Source: Thermogemmatispora onikobensis
Lineage (GTDB): Bacteria > Chloroflexota > Ktedonobacteria > Ktedonobacterales > Ktedonobacteraceae
Direction of reading: 5' to 3'
DNA: 64,000 bases
Assembly (NCBI RefSeq): GCF_001748285.1
Contig: NZ_BDGT01000024.1
Location: 1 to 64,000, forward strand
The notes beneath the pieces were generated by a model. The model searched no databases and was not told where the DNA came from. It saw only the letters and a program-made list of their open reading frames with translations. Of the stretch, positions 47,333 to 56,240 are shown piece by piece (position 1 is the stretch's first letter; every line of letters starts with the position of its first letter). The translations under genes and the position numbers were made by a program.

Positions 47333-47754
47333 TCTCGCCCAACCCGACCGGGCCATAGAGACCTGTCCGGCGGTCGAGAGGCGCGGGCAAAGTCGACGAG
47401 GCGGGCCAGTGAAGCACACAATGGCTGTCTAAGGTGAGGGCTCTCTGCGGGTCTCCGGGGAAGGGCAGGCATCTGCCGGCTGCGCCTTATGCTAAGGGCT
47501 AGCTGAAACGACTTGCCCTGGCTCTGGCGGTGTCTAGATCCATGCGTGATCTAGGGGAGCTCTCCATCCTGAGCTTTCTGGCAGACGGCATGTACAATTG
47601 CTGAAAGAGGGCCGGATGATCCTGACTGTCTGTTGTCTGTCCGACTCCGAACAGCCAGGGAGGGACGGAGGTACGGCTGACACTGCAGCGACAGGTGAAT
47701 CGATTATCAGAAGGGAGCAAGACACTCTTCACGTAGGGGCAAAGAGGAGGTCCG
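47333..47754 (+). other. Intergenic region before the DUF3090 gene
   Basis: 422 bases. A TACAAT at 47593-47598 could be a -10 element, but no -35 fits. No gene, long repeat or hairpin is convincing. Confidence 0.45.
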
Positions 47755-48390
47755 ATGAGCAGAGATTTAGGTCTGGTGGAACTACTGGGCGCGGATGCCG
47801 TTGGCCCACCGGGGCAGCGTCGCTTTCGTCTGTTTGCGCGCAGCGAAAGTGGCTCTGCTATGATGTGGATGGAAAAGATGCAGCTTAACGAGCTGGGGCT
47901 GGCCATTGATCGCCTGCTGACCCAAGTGACGCAAGGTAAGGTCCTGCATGTTGAGGCACAAGCCCGGCAGGAAGGTGCGGAAGAAGAAGCGGCACCACCG
48001 GGTATACCTGCTGATTTCCCGCTGATCCCCGACGAGGAGTTTCAGGTAGCGCAGTTGAAGCTCAGCTACGACTTCCGTCGAGAGCTGATCATTCTCATGG
48101 CAGTTCCCCTGGAGATCATCATGGAGGCAGATCAGGAGCCGCACGGGCGCGTCCGCGAGGATCGAGCGGTCACTTTTTCTTTCACTCATGCTCAGGCAGA
48201 GGCCCTGACCAAGATGATCACGCGCGTCGTCTCCGCGGGGCGTCCCGTTTGTCCTTTCTGCCATATGCCCCTGGATGGGGGGCCACACATGTGCGAGAAG
48301 CAGAACGGGCATCGTCAGATTATCCAATTGTTGGAAGAAGAAGATGATGACGATGATGGTGAAGACGAAGAAGAAGAAGAGGGCGACTAG
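47755..48390 (+). CDS. DUF3090 family protein
   Basis: 211 residues of the DUF3090 family, found in Actinobacteria and Chloroflexota. Marks are RRFRLFARSESGSAMMWMEK near the start, LSYDFRRELIILMAV in the middle and a C-terminal zinc-ribbon-like CPFCHMPLDGGPHMC followed by QNGH. An acidic tail of Asp and Glu ends the protein. In related bacteria it is often near a histidine-phosphatase and a SCO1664-type gene, which are absent here. Function is unknown. GAGGAGG lies before the ATG. Confidence 0.88.
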   Translation: MSRDLGLVELLGADAVGPPGQRRFRLFARSESGSAMMWMEKMQLNELGLAIDRLLTQVTQGKVLHVEAQARQEGAEEEAAPPGIPADFPLIPDEEFQVAQLKLSYDFRRELIILMAVPLEIIMEADQEPHGRVREDRAVTFSFTHAQAEALTKMITRVVSAGRPVCPFCHMPLDGGPHMCEKQNGHRQIIQLLEEEDDDDDGEDEEEEEGD

Positions 48391-48735
48391 CGCATGCTAG
48401 CTCAGTTGCGGCGGCGGAGGGGGAGGCCTATGCTTGCCAGGAGTAAAGAGGGTGCACGCGCTAGCGAGCAAGCAATTATCCTGGCAAGCTGGCCAGGGGC
48501 GATAGCTGGGCGACACCAAGAGGCGAAAGCGAGCGGTCTTTCTAGCGACGATGGGCTGAGCAGAGGGCAAAAGCAGACCGGGAGCCCGTCCGCCCTCTTC
48601 CTCAGCCTGGTCTGGTGGGAGAGGCTTCGCCGGGCGCCGGGTCCAGGTCCGCAAGCGAGCAAGCGCTGGGTGGCTATTGCGAGGGGCTGGTGGAGGGACG
48701 AGTAGGCCCATCCGGTGCCATCGCCGATCGAGCGA
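48391..48735. other. Convergent intergenic region
   Basis: 345 bases between the DUF3090 gene and the minus-strand membrane protein. GC-rich, without gene, promoter or clear terminator. A tRNA-like AGCTCAGTTG near 48400 is not part of a tRNA. Confidence 0.5.
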
Positions 48736-49146
48736 TCAATCGGTACAGAGATACTTATTAGCCTTTTGCAAATACAGCTCCTCGTTCCCCTCGATCATCA
48801 GCTTATGGAGCACAACGATGTCGGCGTCCGGCAGATTTTCCACCGGCTGAAGGCAGAGGCGCATTGTCGCGCGGCCATTTTCGATGACCTGGACGAAGCC
48901 TTTACCGCGGGGTACGCGATAGATGCGCTGGGGGGCAGTAGGGCTAGGCACCTCCAGATAGCCATGCCAGAGGAGCTGGCGGAACTGCTCGGGCGTCAGG
49001 ATATCGCGCAGCAGATCGGAGGCCCGTCGCTCGGCCCGCGACCAGCCCCGTAAATATGGCTGAGTGATCAGCCAGACAACGGCTCCCATCGCAGTGGCGA
49101 TGATCACCCAGTCCAGGATGGTCAGAATCTCAGAGATCAAGCTCAT
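48736..49146 (-). CDS. Single-pass membrane protein of unknown function
   Basis: 136 residues that I do not recognise by name. One N-terminal membrane helix (ILDWVIIATAMGAVVWLI) is followed by a cytosolic domain with LRDILTPEQFRQLLWHGYLEV, whose helical core is TPEQFRQLLWHGYLEV, and a small beta-rich part (RIYRVPRGKGFVQVIENG). The last segment is helical. Its start overlaps the end of the upstream gene by 4 bases. Confidence 0.65.
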   Translation of the reverse strand: MSLISEILTILDWVIIATAMGAVVWLITQPYLRGWSRAERRASDLLRDILTPEQFRQLLWHGYLEVPSPTAPQRIYRVPRGKGFVQVIENGRATMRLCLQPVENLPDADIVVLHKLMIEGNEELYLQKANKYLCTD

Positions 49147-49388
49147 CCACCGACAACGCGCGGAACCATGATGATCTGCTCGGCGGTCGCGTCAAACTGA
49201 TCGATGCGCTGAGCAGGCTTCCCGGGCTCGACACGAAAAGCAGTGGCTCCCCTGGCGCGCTCCTGGGCGAAAATGCGCTCAGCTTCTCGCACGGCGGCCA
49301 GTGCTTCGGGGTCACCTGCTAACACCTTCTGCTCATCCCAGGCGACACGATCATCACCGCGCCGTGACATCACCCGTAGCATTCCCAC
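49143..49388 (-). CDS. Small conserved protein of unknown function
   Basis: 81 residues, translated just before the membrane protein and overlapping it by 4 bases. A helical segment (LAGDPEALAAVREAERIFAQ) is followed by FRVEPGKPAQRIDQFDATAE and IIMVPRVVGG. The shape suggests a small partner of the downstream membrane protein. The frame can start at 49388 or at the next ATG two codons later; AAGGAGGAAC lies upstream. Confidence 0.6.
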   Translation of the reverse strand: MGMLRVMSRRGDDRVAWDEQKVLAGDPEALAAVREAERIFAQERARGATAFRVEPGKPAQRIDQFDATAEQIIMVPRVVGG

Positions 49389-49890
49389 GGTTGTTCCTCC
49401 TTCGTCGCTTGCACCATCGGCGATGGTGGCTGACTAACGAATCTTCCAGTGAGTGAACGCATGATCTTCTGGCTACAAGCTCTCGCGCAGGTTCCACGGC
49501 TACTCTGCATGCGTTGGCCCTGTGCCGCCTTGCCTGCTTGCCTGCCTGTTGACCTGTCGTCGAGCCAGGCGAGCAAGGAGCCTGAAGTCTCGCGGCTCAG
49601 AGAGCGGTTGGAGGCACGCACATAGAGCGAGCCCTGCAGTGCCTGCAGCACAGCCCTTTCTGGCGTGGGTAAGCGCTCTACTACCTACTATTGTACCGAC
49701 GAAGATGCAAGTCGTCAATGGTTATCTCATAATGTATCAGCTTTATTGCCTGAGATGACCTCATGCCGTCCGACCGTGCCCGCCGAGCGGGCCAAGGACC
49801 TGCCCGGGCCTGCTTGTCTGGCTGGCTAGCTAGCTGGCTGACTGGCTGGCTGCCTGCCCGCCCGACGGGTCTGGGGGGAGGAGTTCGGGT
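49389..49890. other. Intergenic region with GGCT/TAGC repeats
   Basis: 502 bases. A (GGCT/AGCT)n-type tract lies at 49818-49855, with GCCT repeats near 49530-49550. No gene, and no promoter with both boxes, was seen. Confidence 0.5.
49818..49855. repeat. GGCT/AGCT tandem tract
   Basis: Imperfect tetranucleotide tract of GGCT, AGCT and CTGG units. Confidence 0.7.
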
Positions 49891-50736
49891 TTACTGTGCG
49901 CTCATAAAGATAATACCGACGGTGCCGGGTCCTGTGTGGGTACCGAGGACGGCGCCCAGCTTATAGCGTGGAATTGGCTGAGGGTAGACTGTCTTCATGG
50001 CTGCGGCGAGCTGCTCGCCCAATTCGTCGCTTGATTCCACGATGACCACCTCTTCCACCGGGCTGGCTTCCTGGAAGAGCTGAGCCACCCGCTCATAGGC
50101 TTTGGCGCGTGTGCGTGGGCGTTCGACCGGCACCACCTCGCCGGCCTGAATGCCGATAATCGGCTTGAAGCTCAGCATCGTGCCCAGGAAGGCGCTGGCG
50201 CGTCCGATGCGTCCCCCGCGGCGCAGATGCTCCAGGCTATCCAGCACGCCCAGGATGCGTGTGCGGCGCAAGCGACTGATCAGGCGTTCTTTAATGGAAG
50301 CCAGATCGTCGCCGCGCTGGGCCTCTTCGGCGGCGTGCATGACCGACATCCCGATCCCCAGGCTGATGCTCTCGGAATCCACGACCTCGATAGGGATGTG
50401 TTGCAGCTCCGCCGGCAAGGCCGCCCGAGCGGCGCAGGCCGACTGGTAGGTTCCGCTGAATTTGGCTGACAGATGGACCGAGAGAATGGCCTCGGCGCCT
50501 TCTTCGATCAAGCGCTGGTAGACGGCGAGGAAGTCGGCGGGTGTTGGCTGTGAGGTACGGGGAAAATCCTTACTCTCCGCCAGCTTTTTGAAAAAGCCCT
50601 CTGTATCCAGATTGACCCCGTCCAGATACTCTTCATTGCCAAAAATAACCTTGAGGGGAACAACGCTGATTCCCAGGGCCGCGGCCCGTTCTTTAGGCAG
50701 ATCCGCCGTGCTATCGGTGACGATGCGGACGGCCAT
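49891..50736 (-). CDS. DegV family fatty-acid-binding protein (FakB-like)
   Basis: 281 residues. DegV/FakB proteins hold a fatty acid for phosphorylation by FakA. Family marks are VRIVTDSTADLPKE at the start, VVPLKVIFGNEEYLDG, SKDFPRTSQPTPADF, ILSVHLSAKFSGTYQSA, VEVVDSESISLGIGM-like VDSESISLGIGM and the C-terminal GTHTGPGTVGIIF. It is encoded close to a DAK2/FakA-like kinase (next gene upstream), a functional pair in other bacteria. AGGAGGTG precedes the ATG. Confidence 0.93.
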   Translation of the reverse strand: MAVRIVTDSTADLPKERAAALGISVVPLKVIFGNEEYLDGVNLDTEGFFKKLAESKDFPRTSQPTPADFLAVYQRLIEEGAEAILSVHLSAKFSGTYQSACAARAALPAELQHIPIEVVDSESISLGIGMSVMHAAEEAQRGDDLASIKERLISRLRRTRILGVLDSLEHLRRGGRIGRASAFLGTMLSFKPIIGIQAGEVVPVERPRTRAKAYERVAQLFQEASPVEEVVIVESSDELGEQLAAAMKTVYPQPIPRYKLGAVLGTHTGPGTVGIIFMSAQ

Positions 50737-50988
50737 GAGGCACCTCCTGAACGCGAGAGAATTGTCTGCGCATGCGCGTCAGCGCACATGGCAGCTTGCA
50801 AGAAGCGTGGGTACGTTTATCGCTAGAGTAGCGGGAAGAGCACCGGGACGAGACCAGCCCTCTCGGCCTTGATCCTGTCTGGTTGTCTCTCTCTGGGTTC
50901 TGCGCGGTCCGGTCTGGCTTACGGTTCCGGCCAGGCTAGCTAGCTGCCGGGCATGCGCTCTGAACGGCTATCGCTGTCTCTGATCTTT

Positions 50989-52743
50989 TCATTCAACTGA
51001 GAAAATATAAGTGTAGTAGGGTTGGCCACCATCCACCACCTCTACCTCCAGGTGGGAATAGGTCTGCTTGATGCGGGCCGCGGTCTCCTGAGCGTGGGTC
51101 TCGCTGGTCCCCTCACCGTAGTAGATGGTGAGCAGCTCGTAGCGCTCGACGTGCATGCGCTGGAGCAGGTCGTTGATAACGCCGTCCAGACTGCTGCCAG
51201 CCACCGCCAGGTTGCCATTGATCAGGCCGATGATGTCGCCCTCTCGCACGCGCAGGCCATCGATCTGGACGGCGCGCACAGCCGTGGTGATCTCGGCGGT
51301 CTGGATGCGTCGGGCGGCGGCGCTCATGCTTTGGACGTTGGTAGCCAGGTCGGCGCTGTAGTTGAAGCCCATCAGGGCGGCAATCCCTTGGGGCAAGGTC
51401 TCGGTTGGAATGACCTCCACCCGTTTGCTGGTCAGGCGTGGAATCTGCTGCGCGCTGAGGATCACGTTGCTGTTGTTGGGCAGGATAATGACCTGCTCGG
51501 CTTCAACGGAGTTGACTGCCGCCAGCAGCTCTTCAATGCTGGGGTTCATGGTCTGTCCACCGGGCACGAGAGCGCTGACGCCCAGGCCGCGATAGACCTT
51601 CTCGAAGCCGGGACCTGAGACGACGGCGACTGTGGCGATCGGAGTGGTGGGGGCCGAAGCCTTGTCATCTGCGGGGGTGTCCTGGCCCCAACCTTCTGCT
51701 CGTGCATGTTCGGCGCGACTCTCTGCCGCGTAAGCCAGGCTCTGCTCCTGAAGGTTCTCGATATTGATGTCCAGGAGACTACCCAGGCTCACGCCGTAGT
51801 CCAGGATTTTGCCAGGCCACTGGGTATGGGTATGGACCTTGAGCAGCTTTTCATCGCCGGCCACGACTGTTGAAACGCCGCCCATGTCGATGATTGTCTG
51901 GCGAATGCGCTCGACGTCGAGGTTCTCGCCACGCAGCAGGAAGACCACCTCGTAGCCGTATTCTTCCTCCTCGACATTGACGCGCCCGCGTCGAGGAGTG
52001 GCCTCGGCGGGCGCTGCCGCTGAGGAGAAGGGACGCGCCTCTCGCCCCTCGCCGCGTAGGGCGTGCCAGATCCCTTCAAGAATCACGCACAGCCCCTGGC
52101 CGCCGGCATCGACTACTCCCGCCTGCTTGAGGATGGGTAGCAGCTCGGGCGTGCGGGCGACCGATTGCCGCGCCGCAGTCACCACCTCGTGCATCAGGGT
52201 CACCAGGTCGTCGCCGCGCTGCGCACTGGCCAGGGCTGCCTCGGCGCAGTCGCGGACCACCGTCAGGATCGTCCCCTCGACCGGTTTGATGACGGCGCGC
52301 GAGGCCAGCCGAGAGGCTTCCATCAAAGCGTTGGCCAGGTCTAGCGAGGTAAAGGTCTGCTTTTTCTCCAGTCCCTGGGCCAGGCCACGGAGCACCTGCG
52401 ACAGAATCACCCCCGAGTTGCCGCGCGCACCCAACAGGGCGTCATGAGCGATGCGTGCCGCGATCACCCCCGCCGCCTTCTCCTGGCTATCGATGATTCC
52501 CCGGATGGCGGCCTGCATGGTGGCGGACATGTTCGAGCCAGTGTCTCCATCCGGGACGGGGAAGACGTTGAGGGCGTTAATGCTCTCGCGTCGCTCCTCC
52601 AGCCAGGTGGCCCCCGCAATGATGGCCTTCTTCAGGTCCTGGCCGTCCAGCACACTGATCCGCCGCGGGCGGCTAAACCGCTGCATCTGCTGCTTGCCTT
52701 GCGCATCTTGCGCGTGTAGAGCACCTGGTGCCTGTTCCTGCAT
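50989..52743 (-). CDS. DAK2-domain fatty acid kinase (FakA-like)
   Basis: 584 residues. The N-terminal DAK2 nucleotide-binding domain (about 30-230) carries NALNVFPVPDGDTGSNMSATM, whose key part is PVPDGDTGSNM, and ARGNSGVILSQVLRGLA and VDAGGQGL. The middle and C-terminal domains are as in FakA/YloV. It should phosphorylate fatty acids presented by DegV proteins; the DegV gene lies 250 bases downstream and supports this. The start at 52743 is preceded by AAGGTAAG; a second ATG 57 bases later is possible. Confidence 0.92.
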   Translation of the reverse strand: MQEQAPGALHAQDAQGKQQMQRFSRPRRISVLDGQDLKKAIIAGATWLEERRESINALNVFPVPDGDTGSNMSATMQAAIRGIIDSQEKAAGVIAARIAHDALLGARGNSGVILSQVLRGLAQGLEKKQTFTSLDLANALMEASRLASRAVIKPVEGTILTVVRDCAEAALASAQRGDDLVTLMHEVVTAARQSVARTPELLPILKQAGVVDAGGQGLCVILEGIWHALRGEGREARPFSSAAAPAEATPRRGRVNVEEEEYGYEVVFLLRGENLDVERIRQTIIDMGGVSTVVAGDEKLLKVHTHTQWPGKILDYGVSLGSLLDINIENLQEQSLAYAAESRAEHARAEGWGQDTPADDKASAPTTPIATVAVVSGPGFEKVYRGLGVSALVPGGQTMNPSIEELLAAVNSVEAEQVIILPNNSNVILSAQQIPRLTSKRVEVIPTETLPQGIAALMGFNYSADLATNVQSMSAAARRIQTAEITTAVRAVQIDGLRVREGDIIGLINGNLAVAGSSLDGVINDLLQRMHVERYELLTIYYGEGTSETHAQETAARIKQTYSHLEVEVVDGGQPYYTYIFSVE

Positions 52744-52759
52744 AGATCGCTTACCTTAT

Positions 52760-52776
52760 GTGGTGGTGGTGGTGGT
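52760..52776. repeat. (GGT)n tract between Asp23 and FakA genes
   Basis: Trinucleotide tract of five to six GGT units in the 63-base gap. Confidence 0.75.
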
Positions 52777-52806
52777 AATGAGGTCGGTGGTGCCCACACC
52801 TTGTCG

Positions 52807-53208
52807 TTAGTGCTCGCGCCGTGTAGTAGGGCTGTGTTCCAGCCCCTGGATATTGACGTTCACCTGCTGCACGGGTACTCCGAGCATCTTTTCAACCGAG
52901 AATTTAACGCTGCTCATGATATTATGGGCGATCTCAGACATGCGCAGCCCGTATTCCAGCACGACGTAGACCTCGATGATCAGGCGTCCGCTGGCGATGC
53001 GCACCTGGATGCCCTCGCCGCTGCGTTCGGGGGGAAGAAGGATGGCCTCCCCATTGCGCAGGCGGGGCGCGGCGATGCCGACAACACCGTAGCTTTCGCT
53101 GACGGCGCGGGCCGCGATGGTGTGAATCGCGTGAGGAAGGACCTCGATCCTGCCCAGCGGGCGCGTTCCGTGCTGCGGTTGAATCGTAGATGGCTTCGGC
53201 ATACCCAT
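52807..53208 (-). CDS. Asp23/Gls24 family protein
   Basis: 133 residues with the Asp23 core GRIEVLPHAIHTIAARAV, VRIASGRLIIEVYVVLEYG and MLGVPVQQVNVNIQGL. In Firmicutes such proteins sit at the membrane and relate to cell-envelope stress. The order Asp23 - FakA on one strand with rpmB divergent is widely conserved. The gap to the kinase gene contains a GGT tandem tract. A charged tail ends the protein. Confidence 0.9.
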   Translation of the reverse strand: MGMPKPSTIQPQHGTRPLGRIEVLPHAIHTIAARAVSESYGVVGIAAPRLRNGEAILLPPERSGEGIQVRIASGRLIIEVYVVLEYGLRMSEIAHNIMSSVKFSVEKMLGVPVQQVNVNIQGLEHSPTTRREH

Positions 53209-53830
53209 GTCTTCTCTGTGCTTTCTCTGCTTTGCTGGTTTGCTGGTCTTCTTTCTGGCCTATGCACTTGCCAAAGCGAGGGCGATCTGCTATACTCGCA
53301 GAGCGTACTCAACGCTTACTAACGCTTTGCTCTCGACTTACTGGAGTGCAAGGCCCGCGTTCTGTTGCAGTATATCAAAGGCCCCCGTCAGAATCAAGGG
53401 CGCCGTCGTCTGCCCTGTAGGGTGGGGCAGGGTCGTGGTCCCCGTGGGGCGCTGTGTTTTTCTATAGTAGGATGCGTAGAGCAGGCGCCTGCCCTGGCAG
53501 CGGCAAGCCAGGGAAAGGAAAGGCCAGGCGCTGGGAGTTGTTGAGACCAGTTCAGGTCTACCAGCGGGTTGAGGGATTGTGGCAGGGTCCTGGCACCTGG
53601 CTGGATACCTCTTATCCTGATCAAGCGGCCTCCGGGCGGTAGTCCCCTGACGCGGCTCGGCGAAAGCCGTGGCCCCTCTGCCTGTACTGTCGGGTGAGCA
53701 TGGGCTGGGGCCTGTCGTTCCCTCCTACTTCAAACGGCAACGGCGGAACATAGGCAGACAGGTGTCAGGATGAGCGCCTGGACGGCTTGAACTTGAAAGA
53801 TGAGAAGAGAAAAGAGGAAGGGAGATTGCT
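53209..53830. other. Divergent intergenic region Asp23 / rpmB, 622 bases
   Basis: It contains a consensus plus-strand promoter at 53268-53296 and then more than 500 bases without a gene before rpmB. A hairpin-forming GGCT...AGCC and other GC-rich inverted segments are present at 53650-53680. A TTATC-like stretch near 53610 is not a SAM riboswitch core. The segment may be a long structured leader or a separate RNA. Confidence 0.5.
53268..53296 (+). promoter_or_regulatory. Promoter upstream of rpmB
   Basis: TTGCCA, a 17-base spacer and TATACT on the plus strand. It lies about 535 bases before rpmB. Confidence 0.6.
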
Positions 53831-54022
53831 ATGGCTGGTCGTTGTGACCTCTGTCAGCGTAAGCCGATGTATGGCAATAAGGTGTCGCACTCGCAGCGTC
53901 ATACACGGCGGCGCTTCGTGGTGAATGTGCAGCGTCGTCATCTGGAGATCAACGGGGTGCGGCGCACGGTGCATGTCTGTACGCGCTGTCTGCGTACGAT
54001 GCTCAAGCTCCCCAAAGCATAG
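53831..54022 (+). CDS. rpmB: Ribosomal protein L28
   Basis: Large-subunit ribosomal protein, 63 residues. GRCDLCQRKPMYGNKVSHS is the family start, and the cysteine pairs CDLC and CTRC would hold a zinc ion (the C+ form). RRFVVNVQ and VHVCTRCLRTMLK follow. GAGGAAGGGAG precedes the ATG. It is monocistronic and convergent with rlmN. Confidence 0.95.
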   Translation: MAGRCDLCQRKPMYGNKVSHSQRHTRRRFVVNVQRRHLEINGVRRTVHVCTRCLRTMLKLPKA

Positions 54023-54168
54023 CGTTGGCCGGAGGCAGGTAAGAGCGCCGCTCGCACGGCGTTCCCTCCCCGGCCTGCCCGGCTGCCCTCTGCCGCGCGT
54101 TCGTCCGTCCTGTTATTGCTGTTCCTTCTCCCTGCTACGTCTTTTCTTTTTTTTGGGGCACGCTGAGG

Positions 54169-55353
54169 TCACTGGGGGCGAACCGGCTCAGGTCGGCGGC
54201 TGAAAGCCGCTGCCAGCCGCTGCTGGGTCACGAAGCGGGTGCGCAGTTGCCCGCAAGCAGCATCGATGTCGTCGCCCCGCTCGGCCCGGACGCTGTTGCT
54301 GACGCCGTGCTCGAAGAGGATCTCGCGGAAACGACGGATGGCTTCCGGCCCGGGCGGACGGTAGCCTGCCGCTGTCTTGTTGACTGGAATGCAGTTGACG
54401 TGCGCATACTGCTTGAGTGGAGACAACAGCTCGCCAAGCTGATGGGCACAAGCAGGACTATCGTTGACACCGGCCAGCAGGACATACTCGAACGTGATCT
54501 GCCTTCGCGTGGCGGCAATGTAGTCCTGACAGGCCGCCAGCACCTCGGCCAGCGGATATTTGCGGTTGACCGGCATCGTTTGCGCGCGCAGCTCGTCGTT
54601 GGGCGCATGCAGCGAGATGGCCAGGTTGACCTGCAGCCCCTCTTGACTAAGGCGCCGGATGCCGTGGGGCAGCCCTACGGTGGAGATGGTCATGTGCCGC
54701 GCGCCCAGGTTGAAGCCCTCGGCGCTGTTCAGGATGCGCAAGGCGTGGAGCACGTTGTCATAGTTATGCAGTGGCTCGCCCATGCCCATAAAGACCAGAT
54801 TGGTGATGTGGTCGATAGGCTGGCTGCCGGGCAGGCCGCGAGCACGCCAGGGGGCCGCCCGCAATTCGCGCGCGAAGTGCAGAACCTGGGCCACGATTTC
54901 CCCTGCACTCAAGTGCCGCTCAAATCCCATCTGGCCCGTAGCACAGAAGGTGCAGCCAAAAGCACAACCCGCCTGGCTGGAGACGCAGACGGTGGCGCGC
55001 GCGCTGCTCCCTCCCAGGGGTGGGTAAAGCATCAGCACCGATTCGATGAGGCGGCCATCGGCCAGCTCCAGCAGGATCTTGCGCGTGCGGTCATCCTTGG
55101 AGCGCTGCTCGCTGCGAACGATGACCTGGCCAATGGTGGCTTCGCGCGCCAGACGCTGCCGGAGGCGCAGAGGCAGGTCGCTCATAGCCTCGAAGTCCGT
55201 GACCAGGTGCTTGTAGATCCAGTTGTAGACCTGCCTGGCGCGATATGGCGGCTCCCCCAGTTCCTTGAACCAGACTTCAAGCTGCGTGAGGGTCAGCCCG
55301 AACAGGTCTTGCTGAGGAGCGCTTGTCTCTGTTGTTTTCCCCCTGATGCTCAT
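54169..55353 (-). CDS. rlmN: 23S rRNA/tRNA (adenine-C2)-methyltransferase RlmN
   Basis: Radical-SAM methyltransferase for A2503 of 23S rRNA and A37 of tRNA, 394 residues. The radical-SAM cluster motif is CAFGCTFCATGQMGF; LTLTQLEVWFKELGEPPYRARQ and SLHAPNDELRAQTMP are also diagnostic. The ATG at 55353 was chosen because a TATAAT box ends 6 bases before it, so an upstream start at 55389 would lie inside the promoter. This predicts a leaderless mRNA. Confidence 0.95.
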   Translation of the reverse strand: MSIRGKTTETSAPQQDLFGLTLTQLEVWFKELGEPPYRARQVYNWIYKHLVTDFEAMSDLPLRLRQRLAREATIGQVIVRSEQRSKDDRTRKILLELADGRLIESVLMLYPPLGGSSARATVCVSSQAGCAFGCTFCATGQMGFERHLSAGEIVAQVLHFARELRAAPWRARGLPGSQPIDHITNLVFMGMGEPLHNYDNVLHALRILNSAEGFNLGARHMTISTVGLPHGIRRLSQEGLQVNLAISLHAPNDELRAQTMPVNRKYPLAEVLAACQDYIAATRRQITFEYVLLAGVNDSPACAHQLGELLSPLKQYAHVNCIPVNKTAAGYRPPGPEAIRRFREILFEHGVSNSVRAERGDDIDAACGQLRTRFVTQQRLAAAFSRRPEPVRPQ

Positions 55354-55359
55354 GCCTTC

Positions 55360-55389
55360 ATTATAGCATGTTGGTCTGCCCCAGGCCAA
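55360..55389 (-). promoter_or_regulatory. rlmN promoter giving a leaderless transcript
   Basis: On the minus strand, TTGGCC (55389-55384), an 18-base spacer and TATAAT (55365-55360), then GAAGGC and the ATG. Initiation 7 bases after TATAAT would be at the start codon. Confidence 0.65.
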
Positions 55390-55553
55390 GCCGCTAAGCC
55401 GCTGCCCCCCTGCTTGCCTTCCAGCCTCTTGCTTCCCAGGCTTCCGGCATCTTGGCTGTGACAGTGAGCCTGGAGCCTCGTTTGATTATATATCAGGAGG
55501 TTCAACTTTCTATTTCATTACTTCTCATTCATGATCTTGGGAGGAAGAAGTAA

Positions 55554-56072
55554 ATGTCTCTGTCGTTTAACTGGATCGATCTTGCCTTTCTGGCTACAGC
55601 CATTGTGCTGGTCATCAATGGTTTCCATAATGGCCTTATTGCTAGCTTAATTAATCTGGTTGCGCTCCCGCTGGCCTTGGGTGTAGCCCTGCTCTTCGGT
55701 CCCACCTTCACCGCTGTGCTCGCTGGCAATGGTGCCGGAGCGGCGCCTCTGCTGGCCTATGCGCTGCTCTTCTTTGCTACTGTCGTTATCGTTCATATCA
55801 TCACCACTCTCATTCGGGCCTTTGTGCACCGCATTCCAATGCTAGGTATTCTGGACGAGTTGCTCGGGATGGTCTTGGGTTTTGTTGAAGCCTGGCTCCT
55901 GTGGCTGGTTCTGTTACTGGCCTTGCATAACGTCCTCAGTGCCGTCCAGAATATACCGGCGGGTGATCTGAGTCAGTTCAGCGCCTGGCAGCGGGCTTAC
56001 AACGAAGCCATTGCCCAGAGTCTCTTTGTGCATCTCAATCAGTGGCTACTTGGTCATCTATCTTTAAAGTAA
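55554..56072 (+). CDS. CvpA family membrane protein
   Basis: 172 residues with four membrane helices: LSFNWIDLAFLATAIVLVIN at the start, ALPLALGVALLFGPTFTAVL, PLLAYALLFFATVVIVHIIT and FVEAWLLWLVLLLALHNVL. The N-terminal FxxxD/GFxxG pattern (VINGFHNGLIASLINLVAL) matches CvpA, a colicin V production and envelope protein of unclear biochemical role. GGGAGGAAG precedes the ATG. Confidence 0.88.
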   Translation: MSLSFNWIDLAFLATAIVLVINGFHNGLIASLINLVALPLALGVALLFGPTFTAVLAGNGAGAAPLLAYALLFFATVVIVHIITTLIRAFVHRIPMLGILDELLGMVLGFVEAWLLWLVLLLALHNVLSAVQNIPAGDLSQFSAWQRAYNEAIAQSLFVHLNQWLLGHLSLK

Positions 56073-56167
56073 AGTAGGGTCTGGGGTGGTTGTGCCGGGC
56101 TGTCCGTTTACTGGCTGGGCTGGTCTGGCCTTCCTACCAGGCAGGGCAGGAGGCGCTGCCTCTGGGC

Positions 56168-56196
56168 TTGCGCTCTGCGGTCAAGGCGCATACAAT
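56168..56196 (+). promoter_or_regulatory. hflX promoter
   Basis: TTGCGC, a 17-base spacer and TACAAT on the plus strand, followed by a leader of about 40-60 bases. Confidence 0.55.
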
Positions 56197-56240
56197 GTAT
56201 AGTCAAGGGGTATTCTACGTATTCTAGAGCTGAGTAGATT

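Noticed and set aside
48393-48470. tRNA-like AGCTCAGTTG
   Set aside because: No matching T-arm (GGTTCGA) or acceptor stem at the expected distance.
53458-53720. Possible SAM or other riboswitch before rpmB (CTCTTATC-like stretch)
   Set aside because: The core parts (GAGGGA, GGCAACC) are missing, and rpmB is not a usual target.
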